From Trichostrongylus colubriformis (Eukaryota > Nematoda > Chromadorea > Rhabditida > Trichostrongylidae): a stretch of DNA of 64,000 nucleotides. The notes beneath the pieces were generated by a model that did not search any database, was not told where the DNA came from, and worked only from the letters and a program-made list of their open reading frames with translations. Of the stretch, positions 32,633-45,361 are shown piece by piece. Each line of letters opens with the position of its first letter. Positions within the stretch are counted from its first letter, which is position 1. The stretch covers positions 3,658,001 to 3,722,000 of the forward strand of contig OZ022259.1 of NCBI GenBank assembly GCA_963978905.1, given 5' to 3'. Made by a program: the position numbers and the translations under genes.

Positions 32633-33325
32633 ATTCCTTGAGATATCGAGGGGGTGAACCAACTACTGCGATAAAATCATTCCTTACACCTGCTAGCGCT
32701 CGAATTTGGCGACTGTGAAGGGTGAGGTGTCATTGGGTCGTCTGACGTACTTATTGTTAGTAGTGGAATTGCAGCAATCATGAGATGTCACAAAGTATCA
32801 TTCACAAGAAGCAAAACATCTGACCACGACAAAGCGATGGACAAAAAAAAAACTTTTTTTCTTCTCAAAAAAAAAAGAAGAAGTCGAATGAAAGGAAAGT
32901 AAAAAAAGTCGACGAGGAAGACAAAACGATGGCGAGAAGCAAAACGAATAGTAATATGCAATTCATCCGAAATAGGACTAACTGTATAATTCCAACATTC
33001 AGTACCAAAAAAAGAAAGGCTTCATAACAAGCTATGAGAGCAAAAAATAAGATTATCACAAGAAATAGGAAATAATTGAGCAGCGTGTGCCGTTCTTCTC
33101 CAATCCAATGGCTGGACGGAGGGGACAATGTTCACGTCGTTTTTGATCTCCGATAATCTATCGGAGATCATTGAAAGTAAGCAACACGTTTTTGCAGTGC
33201 GTCATGAAATCCGTTGAAAAAATTTCTGAAAAAGAAGAAAATCCAAAGACAGGATATTGCCGTGACCCCATGAACCGACAACTTTCGGTGGGTGCTATCC
33301 TTATAAGAGGAGTGGCATATTGTAG
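32633..33325. other. A-rich intergenic sequence with a short hairpin
   Basis: Several A runs occur at 32840-32900. A perfect 11-bp stem (GATCTCCGATA) with a 3-base loop lies at 33145-33169. No gene is seen; the ORF at 33171-33566 runs into a MITE. Confidence 0.4.
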
Positions 33326-33501
33326 TAGGCCGCGTTCATACTTTGCGCCGACAGTGCGTGGTTGCGTTTACAGGCAGCAAGGCAGAGTGGCACGGGAGAG
33401 GAGCCGAGACAATGCAGGCAATGAGGCAGGATGGCATAGGTGGAAACGCAGGGGTACGCAGTCACGCCCTGCCACCATCACCGCAAAGTATGAACGCGGC
33501 C
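33326..33501. mobile_element. Foldback MITE (TAGGCCGCNTTCATACTTTG family)
   Basis: AGGCCGCGTTCATACTTTGC at the left and GCAAAGTATGAACGCGGCC at the right are inverted. The interior shares GGCAGCAAGGCAGAGTGGCA and ACGCAGTCACGC motifs with the element at 4014. Confidence 0.75.
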
Positions 33502-34688
33502 GTGTGCTGAACACCTCCGCATTCCTGGCGTGGCAATCTGTAACCCCCAGGCCCATGTTTGCCTAACAATAAGCTTAACGGACGGGTGAAAGGATTTCTT
33601 TCCACTGCTATAGCACCGCACTCCAAGCACAATGAGGTACCCTCCTCCCCTCTCCCCTAATCAGGATCGCGTCAATCTTTTATTCCTCAATGAGTCGAGT
33701 GAATTGTACGTGGTTACTGGACACAAGTACATGCAAAATGCAAAAACTGAAATTTTAGAGGAGATGACTCTTTTGGAAATTTCCGTCCACGAACAATCCA
33801 TGGACATGTAGGCGGAGCCGAATGGGTTTTTTGGACGGGGTTCGGATCCATGAAGTGAATTTGTAGGGAGAAGAAGTGAAAACTTAGAATCTACGCACAA
33901 GATCTGTGTGAACACAGGACAAGCAGGCGTGGTTCCCGAAGCACACATGTCAACAAGTAGAAACATGTAAATTTTTGAAAACTGCCATGAAGGTTCGACG
34001 GCGGGAACTCAAACATCCCACTCCTTTTCCTTTATCATAGCTTCTCACTCAAAATTTTCGTTTTTTTTTCGTGCTTCTAGTGGAACACAGGCACTATATC
34101 GATTTTAAAAAATGAATTATCACCCAATTTCTGCGCAAAATGTCCCTCATATCGTATCTCCCTCGTGATGCGAATTGCACAGGTATAGTATATCAGTGTA
34201 CTTTGCACTTATGGCTGAGAAAGACAAATGGTGATAGTTGATCATAAAGTCGATGCACGAAAGCAGTGGCTTGGTGGGCCACCTGATTCTTGAAGGAATC
34301 GTCCACGGGATATTCATGATTGTAATTCCTCGTAAAGTCACTAGGCACAGTACATAAACAGAAGCAAGGAAATCTCTTTTGCAACTCATTTGAATTTCCG
34401 CCGAACAACATTTTCATGGCGGGCACACCGCAGCTTGAGCTTTCGCGCCCAGTGTTGATTCATCCCTCTGCATCTCTGACCAAGTGACCGTCGCCTCTTT
34501 GCCCCTAGATTCATGAAGGCCGCGTCTCCTCCTCTTCTCCCTCCCTCTCCCCCCTCCCCCTTCCCCTCCCCTCCCCAACGCCTCGGCCTCTCGTACAACA
34601 CTGAGGAGCTTCGTGTCAGCCGAATTCATGTTGTTTTTTTCTAATTTTTGATAGTTTTCCATAGCTGCTTATTCAGGAACGGCTGAAG
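33502..34688. other. Intergenic, with MITE end and polypyrimidine tract
   Basis: An AGGAATCGTCCACGG MITE end begins at 34293 and decays within about 70 bp. A CT-only tract occupies about 34527-34573 (a purine run on the other strand). No gene was recognised. Confidence 0.4.
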
Positions 34689-34763
34689 GGCAGGTGGTGT
34701 AATAGATTAGCACACATGCCCGAGAAACATGAATGGTGGGTTCAAATCCAGTCCGAGACCAGT
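34689..34763 (+). mobile_element. tRNA-derived SINE head
   Basis: GGTGTAATAGATTAGCACAC followed by a GTTCAAATCC B box and TTTTTGCCCATGACTGGGCA 3' of it match the hairpin SINE at 16736 at about the level of an old copy. Body sequence continues to about 34840. Confidence 0.7.
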
Positions 34764-35520
34764 GTTTTTGCCCATGACTGGGCATCCTTGTGAGACTTCG
34801 CACCATCTCCCTTCATTGTCCGCTTTTCGCTACTGGTCGTTACTGAACTCTTACGACATATGACCCTGATCCTTTTCTATGAAAACGTTGATCCCTTTGT
34901 CGGCTAATGATGAGAAATGCCACCATCGTTCACGTGATAATCACTACTATTCCTACGTGACACTTCTTCAGAGCAAGTTTATAAATACGCATTTCCGCTT
35001 TTCTATCACGTATACCAGGAACTATTAAGATAGGATGTCACAAAAATAAAAAAGCAGTACCCTACCCTGGAATTCCCGCTTAAAGCAGACAGCCGCAAAT
35101 ACCGCAGCGATGACAAAGTAGAGAGAGAATAGCAACTGTGCCATAGAAATAAATTTATGGCGTTCAGACTAGAAAAAACCTTGTAACTACGGCATCAGAC
35201 CCAGGAGAGCTTCAAAACGCCTTTTTGTCGTTTCCTGCCCCCGAATGGACGAGTTAATATCTGCATACCATTACCACGTAACACATTTCCAACCAACGTC
35301 AAAAGCATGAATAAGGAATTTCTAGGAGTGCCTAGTATTTTGGGTCAAAAAATGAAGGTGGGTCGTGTTATAAAGGCGCAATGCGATTTTTTGGAAAAAC
35401 CGATCGTCACCGATCGATAATCATACTCTGCAGTGCACAGTGTTATTTTCAATCGATGACTTTTTTGCCCTTTTTAAATCTTTTCAAACTGAATTTTGGG
35501 ATACAAATAACTTCTATAGT
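34764..35520. other. Intergenic
   Basis: SINE body to about 34840, then no gene that I recognise. ATCGAT-type dyads occur near 35400-35455. Confidence 0.35.
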
Positions 35521-36197
35521 ATGCTGCGGTTCTGCATCCGCGCAGTAACCAGTAGTAATCAGTTCAGTTTTGAAGAGAAGCGCAGTATTCCTCAAGAAAA
35601 TCTGTATGATTCTTGGTCTACCCAGTATCGATCGATACAGCACCGGCACGAGGCAGCAGCAAACTCGTCCACCTCCCAAAACAACGTCGAATATAAACGT
35701 AGTCTGAACGAACATGAAGGTGCGAGTATATCTGGAGTGAAGTAAGTGCTTAGCGGTGTACAACCTAGGTCACCTCGAGAAGGACCAGAGCGGCCGGATT
35801 TGCACGACCCATGAGATTCAGTTCTTCACCGGCCGATGAAGTATTTAACTCCTCAAACGACCACTTGGTAGCAGAGTTATGCAAAAGGAGAAGACTCGAT
35901 AGTACAGCGACAGGAACGTCGAACGCTTCTGGCGCTTTGATTGCAAAGTTGAATGCACGGCGCACTCCAGCGACAGTGAGTTCCTGCATACTTTATTAGA
36001 CCTGACTCTTTTATCCCGTAACAAGTAGGAGCTACCTGTAAGCCGGTTCACAGCGACTAGAGCAAACGATCAAATGGACCAAGACGTCCAATTGGGAGAG
36101 GAGGAAGACCAGAAAGCGTTCGGAGCCATATTTAGGAATTAGTAATGTGCGTGCTATGACTGCTCCTACCACGAAACACCACATTTTATCACCTTAG
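35521..36197 (+). CDS. Hypothetical basic, Ser-rich protein (186 aa, three exons)
   Basis: The proposed exons are 35521-35741, 35780-35975 and 36054-36197; the spliced length is 561 nt and the frame is open throughout. Donors are GTAAGT and GTGAGT; acceptors are CTCGAG and TTCACAG. The first intron would be only 38 bp, near the lower limit. The protein starts MLRFCIRAV and has FSSSPADEVFNSSNDHLVAE, a KRRRLD basic cluster (possible nuclear signal) and a Lys/Arg-rich C-terminus (WERRKTRKRSEP). I recognise no domain. The ORF is also open upstream of the ATG to 35440, so the start is uncertain. It lies tail-to-tail with the transporter gene, 253 bp apart. Confidence 0.4.
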
Positions 36198-36450
36198 CAT
36201 CATATTTTTCTACGGTGTTGTTATTAAAATGTTGAGAAAAATTATTGATCGACCTAACGATCAATTTCCGGGAGTAATCAACGCTATCAGTTGATAATAT
36301 TCATTTGAAGAGATCATAGCAAAGTGCAACCGGAATTCTATGCAACATAAAAAAAACCACGGGGAAGCATTGACTCACAATTAGACAACAACAAAATAAA
36401 AAAAACAAAACACGTCTTCTTCAGCCTACTAGCTTCACCGGGCAGGCCCA

Positions 36451-39400
36451 TCAGACATTTCCGGCTTGTCGTCGTTCTTGTAACTTTTTCTCTTCGACAG
36501 TCTTCATTATGTTTTGACCGGCTTTTGAGATAAATGAGAAGAACACGAAACCACCAAAAATTATGCAACCTAAAAATCGATATATCGATCATATTGAATT
36601 GATAATGTATCGACATCTTCAAAGCTACCTCCAACTGCAATCAGTTGCCATGCAGGTTTTGTGCACAGAAAACCGATCAGCGCAACAACTTCCAGGATGT
36701 ATACAAAGCCAGCGATTACCTGAAAAATATCGATTTTATCGATTTTTTCAAAGATGTTTGGAATGCTGGGGTATCAACATGGAGGCCGACATGTCATCAA
36801 GTCTGATACAAGCTGTTATTCCATACTTAAATTTAAAAAGAGCTTATTAAGGGATATTATATCGTGCAGAAAGTCAGTGACGGCATTGGACATAAGGTTT
36901 TTCGCGTGGGTTATGGGTTACATCATAACTGCGAGCATAACTCACCAAAATCTAACAATGTCGTTTGCTGCCCAATGGCTGAATGGCTAAGAGCTCACCT
37001 GTCTATGAAGATGCGATCCAAGGAAGCTACCCACTGGTCCCGTTATGGACGAGACCGGTACAGACAGTGAAAAGTATGTCCATGCCATCGCATCGATATC
37101 GCCCATCATGGCGGCACGATAGAAAAAGCCAATGACGGCATTTAGACCTGAAACACAATGAATCTTCGGCTATTATGTCTAAGTCCCATATTTTGTCGTA
37201 GATTACGCCAATTTGGCTGCAAATGCACCAGTCTTCGGAGGCGATAATTCCACGGTATTGTGTACACCACCAGTCACAGGAATGATACGGGAACAATGAA
37301 TGGGGACTATGATGGGTTACTCCACCCAGCTCATGACTCCATAGCTTGGGAGTGAAGGGCGACTTGGACGAGTGATGGACTCCCTGATCTGCGTCTCTAC
37401 GGTAGACGAGAGCGCAGACGGAGGGGGCTGACCAGGGCTGAGTCCGGTTTATAAGAGGGAAGGTCTTCCCAGCGATTAAGCCACTCGGAAAGGCACATAT
37501 AAGATGTTCGGAGTTACGTTAAAGAATCCGCAGGTCAGGCAGCGTAATCCCATTCGAGCCGCGCCGCAACCGCGCGCACCTGTGTACTGTTTTCGATACA
37601 ACGAACTCATGCGTTTGAAAATTCTGCGAAACATAGGTAGTTATGTATGTCCTACAATAAGGTTAATTCTGTTCAGTTATATGTATGTATATGATTGGGT
37701 TTTTTTTATTACATAGTTAGTTGATGATTGCTAAGCACTGGTCAACAGATTATCAACTCTCATCATTCATTGTTGTTATTCACGTGTTTCCTTTGCTATT
37801 TATCCATGGCGCTCCACATGCCCATTCCCGACCAGTTCTACGTTCTGGCACCAATTCCCGTACCAGTGTTATTAAACAGTCATGGTAGTTTATACTGGCA
37901 ACCAGGAATGCGTGAAATATCTACCAAACGTGGAATCCCATGACGAATACGGTAACAAATACGAACCTTTAAGTACGACAGTCGTGGGTGTTGCCGTTTT
38001 TTCAGTCACACGGAAGAGCAGAGTAATAATCGAGAAAATACAGATATCCACACCAGAACCAGCGAATGCATCGAAAACTCCTGAATATATATGTCTGTAA
38101 GGGCATGTTTCGTTAGAACAGGATTTCGCAACGCGATGTGCCGCGCGCGCGACGCGAAGTGGGCGAGCTAGGGAAGCCGTTTGCAGTTGGCTCCTTGAGC
38201 AATAAGTGTCCTGCGCCTTAACTAAGGATGATTTTCTCGGAACCCAACGACATACGGTGTCTAGCTCGCACGCATCTGTGTAAGACAGCAGCTCGGGATA
38301 GGATGGATCGATTATTGATTGGTTTGCTCACCTCCAACAAATCCTGTGATGAACAACACCACGGCTTTCCACGTGCAAAAATCGGGGATATCCTTGTATG
38401 TGGTGCGTTTCTTCTGAGAATTGAGAATTCCGAGAGCAATAGCAAACGCCGTCCAAATTGCCACGAACATCATCTTTTTCTGTGGCCCGGTGAATAGTGG
38501 ATCAATCTGCAATGATGCCCATATGTGAACAGACCAATCGATAATCGATCTGCCCTGAAAAACTCACAAAATGCACTCCGATTATGAAACCGGGAATCGC
38601 TCCCATGGTACCGAGTATCACAGCACGATTTTCGATCTTCACTTTCATAAACAATACACACATCAGTGCTGATGTCATACCTAGAAAATGATCAATTATT
38701 GATTGATGCTTGCAAATAATCTATCAACGTGGCAGAAATCAATATATCGATCACCTACCACATGACTGTATCATAAGAGAGAAATCTCTGGCTATCGATG
38801 GTGCTATGTGAAGGGCCAATGTCATGACGGGAAATGCTACTGCACCACTTCCTTCTGATGTCATTCCTGGAAAGAACCACCGATCGATATCAGTTTCCTA
38901 TGAATCAATATATCGATTGCTTACCTCCTACAAAAGAGCCAAGAATCATTGTCACTGGCATATGCCAATAGTCAGGATACCATTGAAAGAAATTGTATCG
39001 AAAGGCTAGCATCCACCATACGGTCTTCAAAATGATTATTTAAATTATTTCATATAAACAAAAATTATCACTTTTTGTCCCACCTGCATAAGAACGAATG
39101 GAATAAGCATGGCCGTAAATTTTCTGTACTTGATAAAAATCAGATCTTCCCATGTGGGGTTTTCTGGTAGATGTTGTAATTCCGCTTCAGCTTCAGCTTC
39201 CAAATGCTGGCCTAAAAATGGGAAGTTTTATTCGTCAAAAATACCATCAATTGTTCAAAATTCACCTTCTAGAAAGTACTTTCGGAACCATCGTTTGACT
39301 TTTTGACCACGAGTGAGTGATGGTTCTTGTGGTATATAAGGCCTTTTCGAGAGACCACCTAAAAAGACATCAAAAATCATTTTCCACAACAATTTTCATG

Positions 39401-39474
39401 TGTATCCAAACATTCGACAGTACCGTACCTGTGGCACGACTCAGTTCAATCGGTTGAATTGTATCCATTCCCAT
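36451..39474 (-). CDS. TauE/SafE-family membrane transporter (411 aa, 11 exons)
   Basis: Exons, 5' to 3' on the - strand: 39474-39429, 39358-39266, 39211-39084, 39024-38925, 38866-38759, 38680-38568, 38506-38332, 38080-37967, 37147-36999, 36719-36629, 36569-36451. Together they make 1236 nt, in frame at every junction. TTTACAG precedes the first exon and could be a trans-splice site; the ATG at 39474 begins MGMDTIQPIEL. A soluble N-terminus of about 75 residues is followed by about eight hydrophobic segments. Family landmarks are MTSEGSGAVAFPVMTLAL (about 124-141) with ARDFSLMIQSCG, and in the second half GVFDAFAGSGVDICIFSI (about 255-272) with ATPTTVVLKGLNAVIGFFYR, which are the two repeat halves of TauE/SafE anion or sulfite-type exporters. 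It is likely at the plasma or an internal membrane, and the substrate is unknown. Intron 8 (819 bp) is the only long one. Six of ten introns carry ATCGAT. Confidence 0.88.
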
Positions 39475-42400
39475 GACAGAATTCTGTAAACATGAGCATA
39501 TAATAAATAAATCAAAAAGTTTAATAACGAACGAGCGAATGCTGCAGGGGGGGGGGGGACAAGGTGAGCATATATAGATCAAAAATTATAGAAGTAATGG
39601 CCAAATATACTAGAATTGCCTGAGTATGAATTGCCTGAGAGAACCCGACCTTACCTCTGTCCCTTCCCTACTCTATCAAGTCAGCACGGGACTGGAGTGG
39701 ATCTGGGTTACACCCAGAACAGATATTTTAGATGACCTGAAAGTGGCTCTTGAAATATTACTGGAATTACACGATCACGGGTAACCGAGAGCCCCAATCA
39801 GACCTTATACGGTGTTGACATAGGCATGTATGGGATTTAGTATAGTTGATCCAGGTTTAAGTGCCGCTAATACCATAAATGAACCCGTATGCGTCATTCA
39901 AAAAGGTCTAACGGTCGATGGAGGGGCCGATTGACGATTGTATAAAATTTCTGAAAACAGAGGAGAATCAATAATTGATTGAAGGTTATTTTGACGTTTT
40001 CAATTTAAGCGATTAATCTAGAAAATGGAGAGATCTCGGCACATAGAATGAAAAAATAAAAAGCGCAATGGGACCGTGTGGGCGAGAACCGTACGAGCCA
40101 GAGACGCAGAATGTTGCAGCAACTCTGCTTCTCTCACGGAAAGTATAATGCTTTCATTTTATACGAGCCAGAGGAAGACGGCAAGGTTTTTGTCGGTATT
40201 ATACGGTACAGTAATCCAAATGATAGGAAGTATAGGAAATATTGACTATTTGTAAACTGATCTATAGTCAACCATAAAATGCACATATTTTGACGGCGTA
40301 AAAATTTGCATAAGCCGCGGGTGGGGGTTCACTTTTTGGTTGGTCGATAGAGCCCGACATAAAACCAGGTAAACATAAACACCTAGGTAAACAAAACAAT
40401 GTGGGATTATTTGAGATGGCAACAATGCGTGTTCCCGACCAACAAGATGAGATTACGGTAACGCTAGGAAGATATGTGGATTGTCTTTTTCCCGGCATTA
40501 AGAATCTGTAGAGCTCAATACCGATGATGGTAAACGAAGGGAGACCGAAAACAGACGGGGGGGGGGGGGGGGAGACGAGGTCGCAGAAACATATCCCTCT
40601 TTTTATAGGCGCTAATGCTGATAGAATGTCTCGAAGTAATTCACGTGGGTTGCACCGCCTCATCGCGAATCGTATGATGAGCGCGCCGACGGTTGACTAA
40701 CGGGTTTCCGCCGACGCCACATACGATCGCTATCGTTGACATTTCGTTTTTTTTTCTCGTAATTATGTTACAATCTCTAGCGCTTTGGGATTACGGTAAT
40801 GGTGAAGCTGTCCTGTGTAAAACTGCATTTACTGCGATCTCGCAGGCAGTACAGGAGCCGGCCACATTATTATCATCTCTGATACATAATGTGACGTTGA
40901 CAAATCCCTTCTTGGAATACGCCATGCATTCTACTGCCATCTAGTATCGTGTTGGCGGTCCATTGGAATTGACGATTTGGCTCAAGCAGTAACTTCTTGG
41001 GCCTGGCGATGTACATCATCCTAAACGGAGCTCTGCTACCAAGGGTTGGAAGGCATGGTTGCCTTGGGTGAGCGTTGAGGCGGGATTCGACCCTCTCATG
41101 CTACGAATGAGAGCGCACCACTTGTCAGACATCACCTTTGGCGCCCCCCCCCTCCTCTTCATCTTAATACTATCTTTCACTTCTACTGGAGAATAATATC
41201 TTTTACAGAGACCAAACAGCTGAGTCAGAAATGTCCACCACCATGCTCATCAAATGCCTCACAATTGACGTGTATACTCAATCTACAATTCAATTCTGAA
41301 CAGAAGACGAGTGCATGGCGCATCCCTCGCTTTTGATAGAACCTATGTCGTGTACAGGTTATTAGTCCACTTACAGATTATAATATTGCGCTAGTAAAGA
41401 AACTACTCCATGTCAACCTCGTCAGAATGGGAAATATCGTTTCAACCTCAAGAGAATGTGCCATGTTCTTGAATTTTCGAAGGAACTAAAAAAATAATGG
41501 AAGATGATATCTGGATATCTTAGTCTTACCCTTTACAAAAGCTAACTACCAATTCGGCAGCAATAAAAGGAGAGGCGTAATTGTTATTTAAATAATAGAA
41601 CCGAAGATTTCGCTAAAACGATGTGGGCGACGATAAAGCTGCATACACACTCGACAGCGAAAACGCTGGGATCGCCGCAACGCACGCATTCGTGATCAGT
41701 ACACTCACAGCTGTGTCTGTGCGCCCGTTGCCACTCAGCATTGGGTGTATTGATCGAGAGGATTTGCTTTACGGGTGTATTATGGCTACACCGAACTTCA
41801 TTTATACTCGGCGACGCAACTGCACCGATCACGTCGCAGAGTATAAATGCAGCCAGGCGTCTGCCATCGATATAGCGGCCCTGTCATTCTATTCGAAAAA
41901 AGCTTATGTCATTCCATCTGGCACCGGAATCAACAATTGGGGTGACAGAAACGTACGGAAGGATATGACACAAAGATACATAACAAAATGATATAAAAGT
42001 AAATGTGGAGACTGTGACTGCACCACATTCACTGATCTCGTACACACAGCTCCCATGGAACCCAGTCGTTCACTTACGCCATACCGATAAGGCGAGAAAT
42101 TTGTGCAAATCGCATTAATCATAATCAAGAACGCTACCGTAATCCATCAACGGGCTGTAATAAGCGGTCAAAACAGCCAACAATTTTGTAGAAATTGCGG
42201 TTTTGTGAAAATGTTTGACTCTGGGGAATCGTTCTTTTTGCACTGTACTAGGTGTGTTTCTTATTTATGTAGCTGATTGACATAGTAATGAATAGGCAGG
42301 ACCGGAAACGGCATTTGAGCAAATTGTGTATTCATTACAATGCACCGGTGTAATACTACGGTCTGTATGGATGCATTTGGGTGCATTATGTCAAACTGTT

Positions 42401-43879
42401 GACATGGGCACCACGCTCTCCATTTTATCTGTGCATACAAACCGCATTTAACGCAGTATAACATGTAGGGGTATTTTGTATCGCGGTATATTGCACTGAA
42501 TACACCGAATACCACGCAAAGACACTGACAGCTTTATTCCTACACGACTCTAACCTGCTAAGTCTTCAAAAGTGAAGGATGGTCAAGTCAATTGTTACCT
42601 GATATTTTTAGGAAGATCGATGATGAGGGCGGTCTCCACGTCACATGAAGAGTCCTATCATGCAGAAGACCTCGTCTCACCGATCCTGAGCTCCCCTGAG
42701 CTAGGATCAAAATCAAATTCTTCTGTGTTACAGTACTTTTCCCTGAAATAAAAAAGTAAGAAAACACCGTATTCATAATACAGTAGATGTCGTATGTAAC
42801 AAAAGAATATGTGTGTCGTGGAGTTAGGTGTATTTAGTGCAATGCAGAATGCGCTACTTGCACTATAAACTTATCACCAGCTTTCCTCGAGAGATCGTTC
42901 AAGTTTGAAAGCAGAAAAAGCATTGAAGTCTGGGTGGGGTCAGATCACGAGGTGAAGAAATTATAAATATGAAACAGTCAAGTTTTAAAAGGCCATTTGA
43001 GAATTTAATTTTTCTTTTATTCCTAACGAAAAAAGTCGGCTGTGACTAGGTAGCAGTAGCATACCTATAACATAGTTGGAAATCGACATGTTTGAAGTTG
43101 CACTTAGGGTGCAGTGGTCGGAGCCGTAGCGTTGCATTCATGCGTCGAAAACTTCGGTCTCCCACCTGCAGCGAAAAATTGACTATGTGAGAAATCCATT
43201 ACTTTATCAATTATGGACTGAAGTCAAATGCATGGCGTATACAGAGAAGGTTCCCTGCTCCTCCTCTTCTTAAATGCCGTTACTTATGAAGCTTTAGCAG
43301 GAAGAAGGTAGCGAAATACAAATGAATACATTTCCTCAAAATGTCTGGGAATCGCTGCGGCAGTAATGTCTCGGGATCCACGATCTCATGCTCTAGCGAT
43401 AACGGCCACCAGCGTGTTCCGAATACGTACGTCACGGGATCAGAGATCGGTGACGTTCATCGTTCAACTATCGGCATTAGTGAAATTTATGGCGAGAGAA
43501 ACACACAGAATGCGATCGAGGCCACAGTTAACTATTCCTGATCACAGTCGGAAACTAACAAAGCATCCCGTTGTTTATGGTCGTCAAGTTGACCTTGATA
43601 GTAGTGGTCTCATATCCTTCCGAAATTCTAAATAGGGAGAAAGCAGGGAGAGTGTGTAGAGAGGAGGCCTATTCCGGCGCCTTTTGGCCAACTCTTCCAG
43701 TAGAAATTCATTAATCCATTCCACTCATGAACACGCCACTCTAAAGGTTGCGTTCATAGCCATCGTTATTGACGCATCGGCGCGCGCGAGCGCTCCAGCG
43801 TCTAGGAAGTCGCTGAAACCGCGTGCGCCACAGCCAGAGTACTCCGGGAGTCGAGGATTCCTAAAGGGGGGGGGGGGCT
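39475..43879. other. Large intergenic region
   Basis: No gene can be supported. Homopolymer runs occur at 39547-39558 (G12) and 40557-40572 (G16). A possible - strand exon at about 42695-42746 has a TTTATTTCAG acceptor and could read EKYCNTEEFDFDPSSGELRI before GTGAGA, but it connects to nothing. ORFs at 41584-41991 overlap on both strands and show no domain. Confidence 0.4.
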
Positions 43880-44270
43880 CGATTGACAGGTGAAATAAAC
43901 GGTAAAGTAAAAAACAGGTAAGGTAAAACATGAGATTGAGTGGGCAATATCGAAACCGAAATATGAAACGAAAACAAAATCTCTCTCTGTGATCTCCATC
44001 TACCCGGGTACTTCGTCAACGGACCTGAAAAAAGCAAAACTTAACAGATATAGGTAAAGTAAAACGCGAGAATGTAAGGAAAAGAGCAACATAGGAATAA
44101 GTAAATAATATTAAGCATGAAGAATGAAAAGAAAACAATAAACCTCGTTATCTCAACACCTTCCCTCAATTTGATCGGCACTTCTTCAACGGTCCTGAAA
44201 TAAAGCAAAACTAAACATATATGGATAAACTGAAACGCGAGAATTTGAGCAAATAGACAAATCAACGAGT
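43880..44270. repeat. Diverged tandem repeats, about 180 bp
   Basis: CGGACCTGAAAAAAGCAAAA with AAACGCGAGAATGTAAGG (44020-44080) recurs as CGGTCCTGAAATAAAGCAAA with AAACGCGAGAATTTGAGC (44193-44250), about 180 bp apart. A weaker third unit starts near 43890. No gene in or directly after it (to 44860). Confidence 0.5.
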
Positions 44271-44861
44271 AAAAACATCAACTACGAAATGAACAAACTC
44301 TAAAATCGCGGTTAGAGGAGCAAGTAGCGAAAGCCTGTGGCTGCGTCGCGGCGCGCCAACTGGAGCGCGCTAACCGACAAAAGTGCTTGCAAATCGCAAA
44401 ATTCGACCTTGTTTGAACGATCATGACTTTCCTCATTGCTCATCATTTGGGACTCAACTTGTTTTTTGGAAGATTAGGTTCGCTTTTTCTGATGAATATA
44501 ATTGCTGCAAATGTTCAGAAATGCGAGAGATACGCGAGTCGAGAATTAAGATTGTATGCGGGCTTTTTGACCTCTAACAGTTATAACTTTTTTCGTGCTA
44601 GATGTTTTGCAACCATATGTGTTTTTCCAAAACTAGAGACTTTGCTCTTTTTGATGCACTTTCAAACTCTTTTGTATGTTGCTTGAATCTTGAAATACTT
44701 GAGTCGAGAAAATTTTTCGTCATTAAGAGTGTGACAGCGTCACACATAGAGCTTTCAAAACTTCTTCAAAAGCAGCTCAATGCTTTCTAAACAGTTTTTC
44801 TGGTAGCAGTGCTGTAAAACCAACACCTCAGCATTCGCCCTCTTCTCTCTGGGTATGCGCC

Positions 44862-45062
44862 ATGCCTCCTACCTTCGCAGTAGACGTGATTGGAAGGGCA
44901 GTAGATGTAATTAGAAAGGAGGGTGACGTAAAAGATGATCTCGTGTGGCTATCAGATAGGACATACATTTGTGGCTTCCCCTTTAGGGATCCGTCATACA
45001 CTGGTCTTCCACCACAAGTTGCAGATAGCATTGAAAGGGTGTTGCACGGTGCGAGTGATTAG
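44862..45062 (+). CDS. Hypothetical ORF (66 aa)
   Basis: It reads MPPTFAVDVIGRAVDVIRKE, then DDLVWLSDRTYICGFPFRD and ends ADSIERVLHGASD. Composition is protein-like, and the frame is open well upstream (KPTPQHSPSSLWVCA), so it could be an exon of a larger gene rather than a complete one. I do not recognise it. No neighbouring exon joins clearly. Confidence 0.3.
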   Translation: MPPTFAVDVIGRAVDVIRKEGDVKDDLVWLSDRTYICGFPFRDPSYTGLPPQVADSIERVLHGASD

Positions 45063-45361
45063 TGAATACTATTCGAATGTTCGATGTTCTAGTGAACAGT
45101 GAACACATTAGTGCACGTTCCAATGAACAAAGTGTATTCACTACATCGCAATTACATTGCATTAATGCTTATTCCTCTCTCCTTTTTCGCTGTTTTTTCG
45201 TGGATGTGAATGCTCTGTCCAAGCAGAGAGCTACCTCATTTGCTGGTCCAGGATTCTCGGCTCATATGCCGTTGACATTTAACACTTCGGAAAGGTTCAT
45301 GATGAATGTGGAGGTCAATGGTTCCAGGCATTTTTTCCACTACATGCCCCTTCAATGCTAG
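45062..45361 (+). CDS. Hypothetical ORF, possible galectin-like fragment (99 aa)
   Basis: The C-terminal part reads SAHMPLTFNTSERFMMNVEV then NGSRHFFHYMPLQC. The pattern V-x-V-N-G-x-x-H-F-x-x-F/Y followed by PL recalls the last strands of a galectin fold, but the diagnostic HxNPR and WGxE elements are not present nearby and the HR-PL motif is altered. The N-terminal two thirds has no similarity that I know. It could be a fragment or chance. Confidence 0.2.
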   Translation: MNTIRMFDVLVNSEHISARSNEQSVFTTSQLHCINAYSSLLFRCFFVDVNALSKQRATSFAGPGFSAHMPLTFNTSERFMMNVEVNGSRHFFHYMPLQC

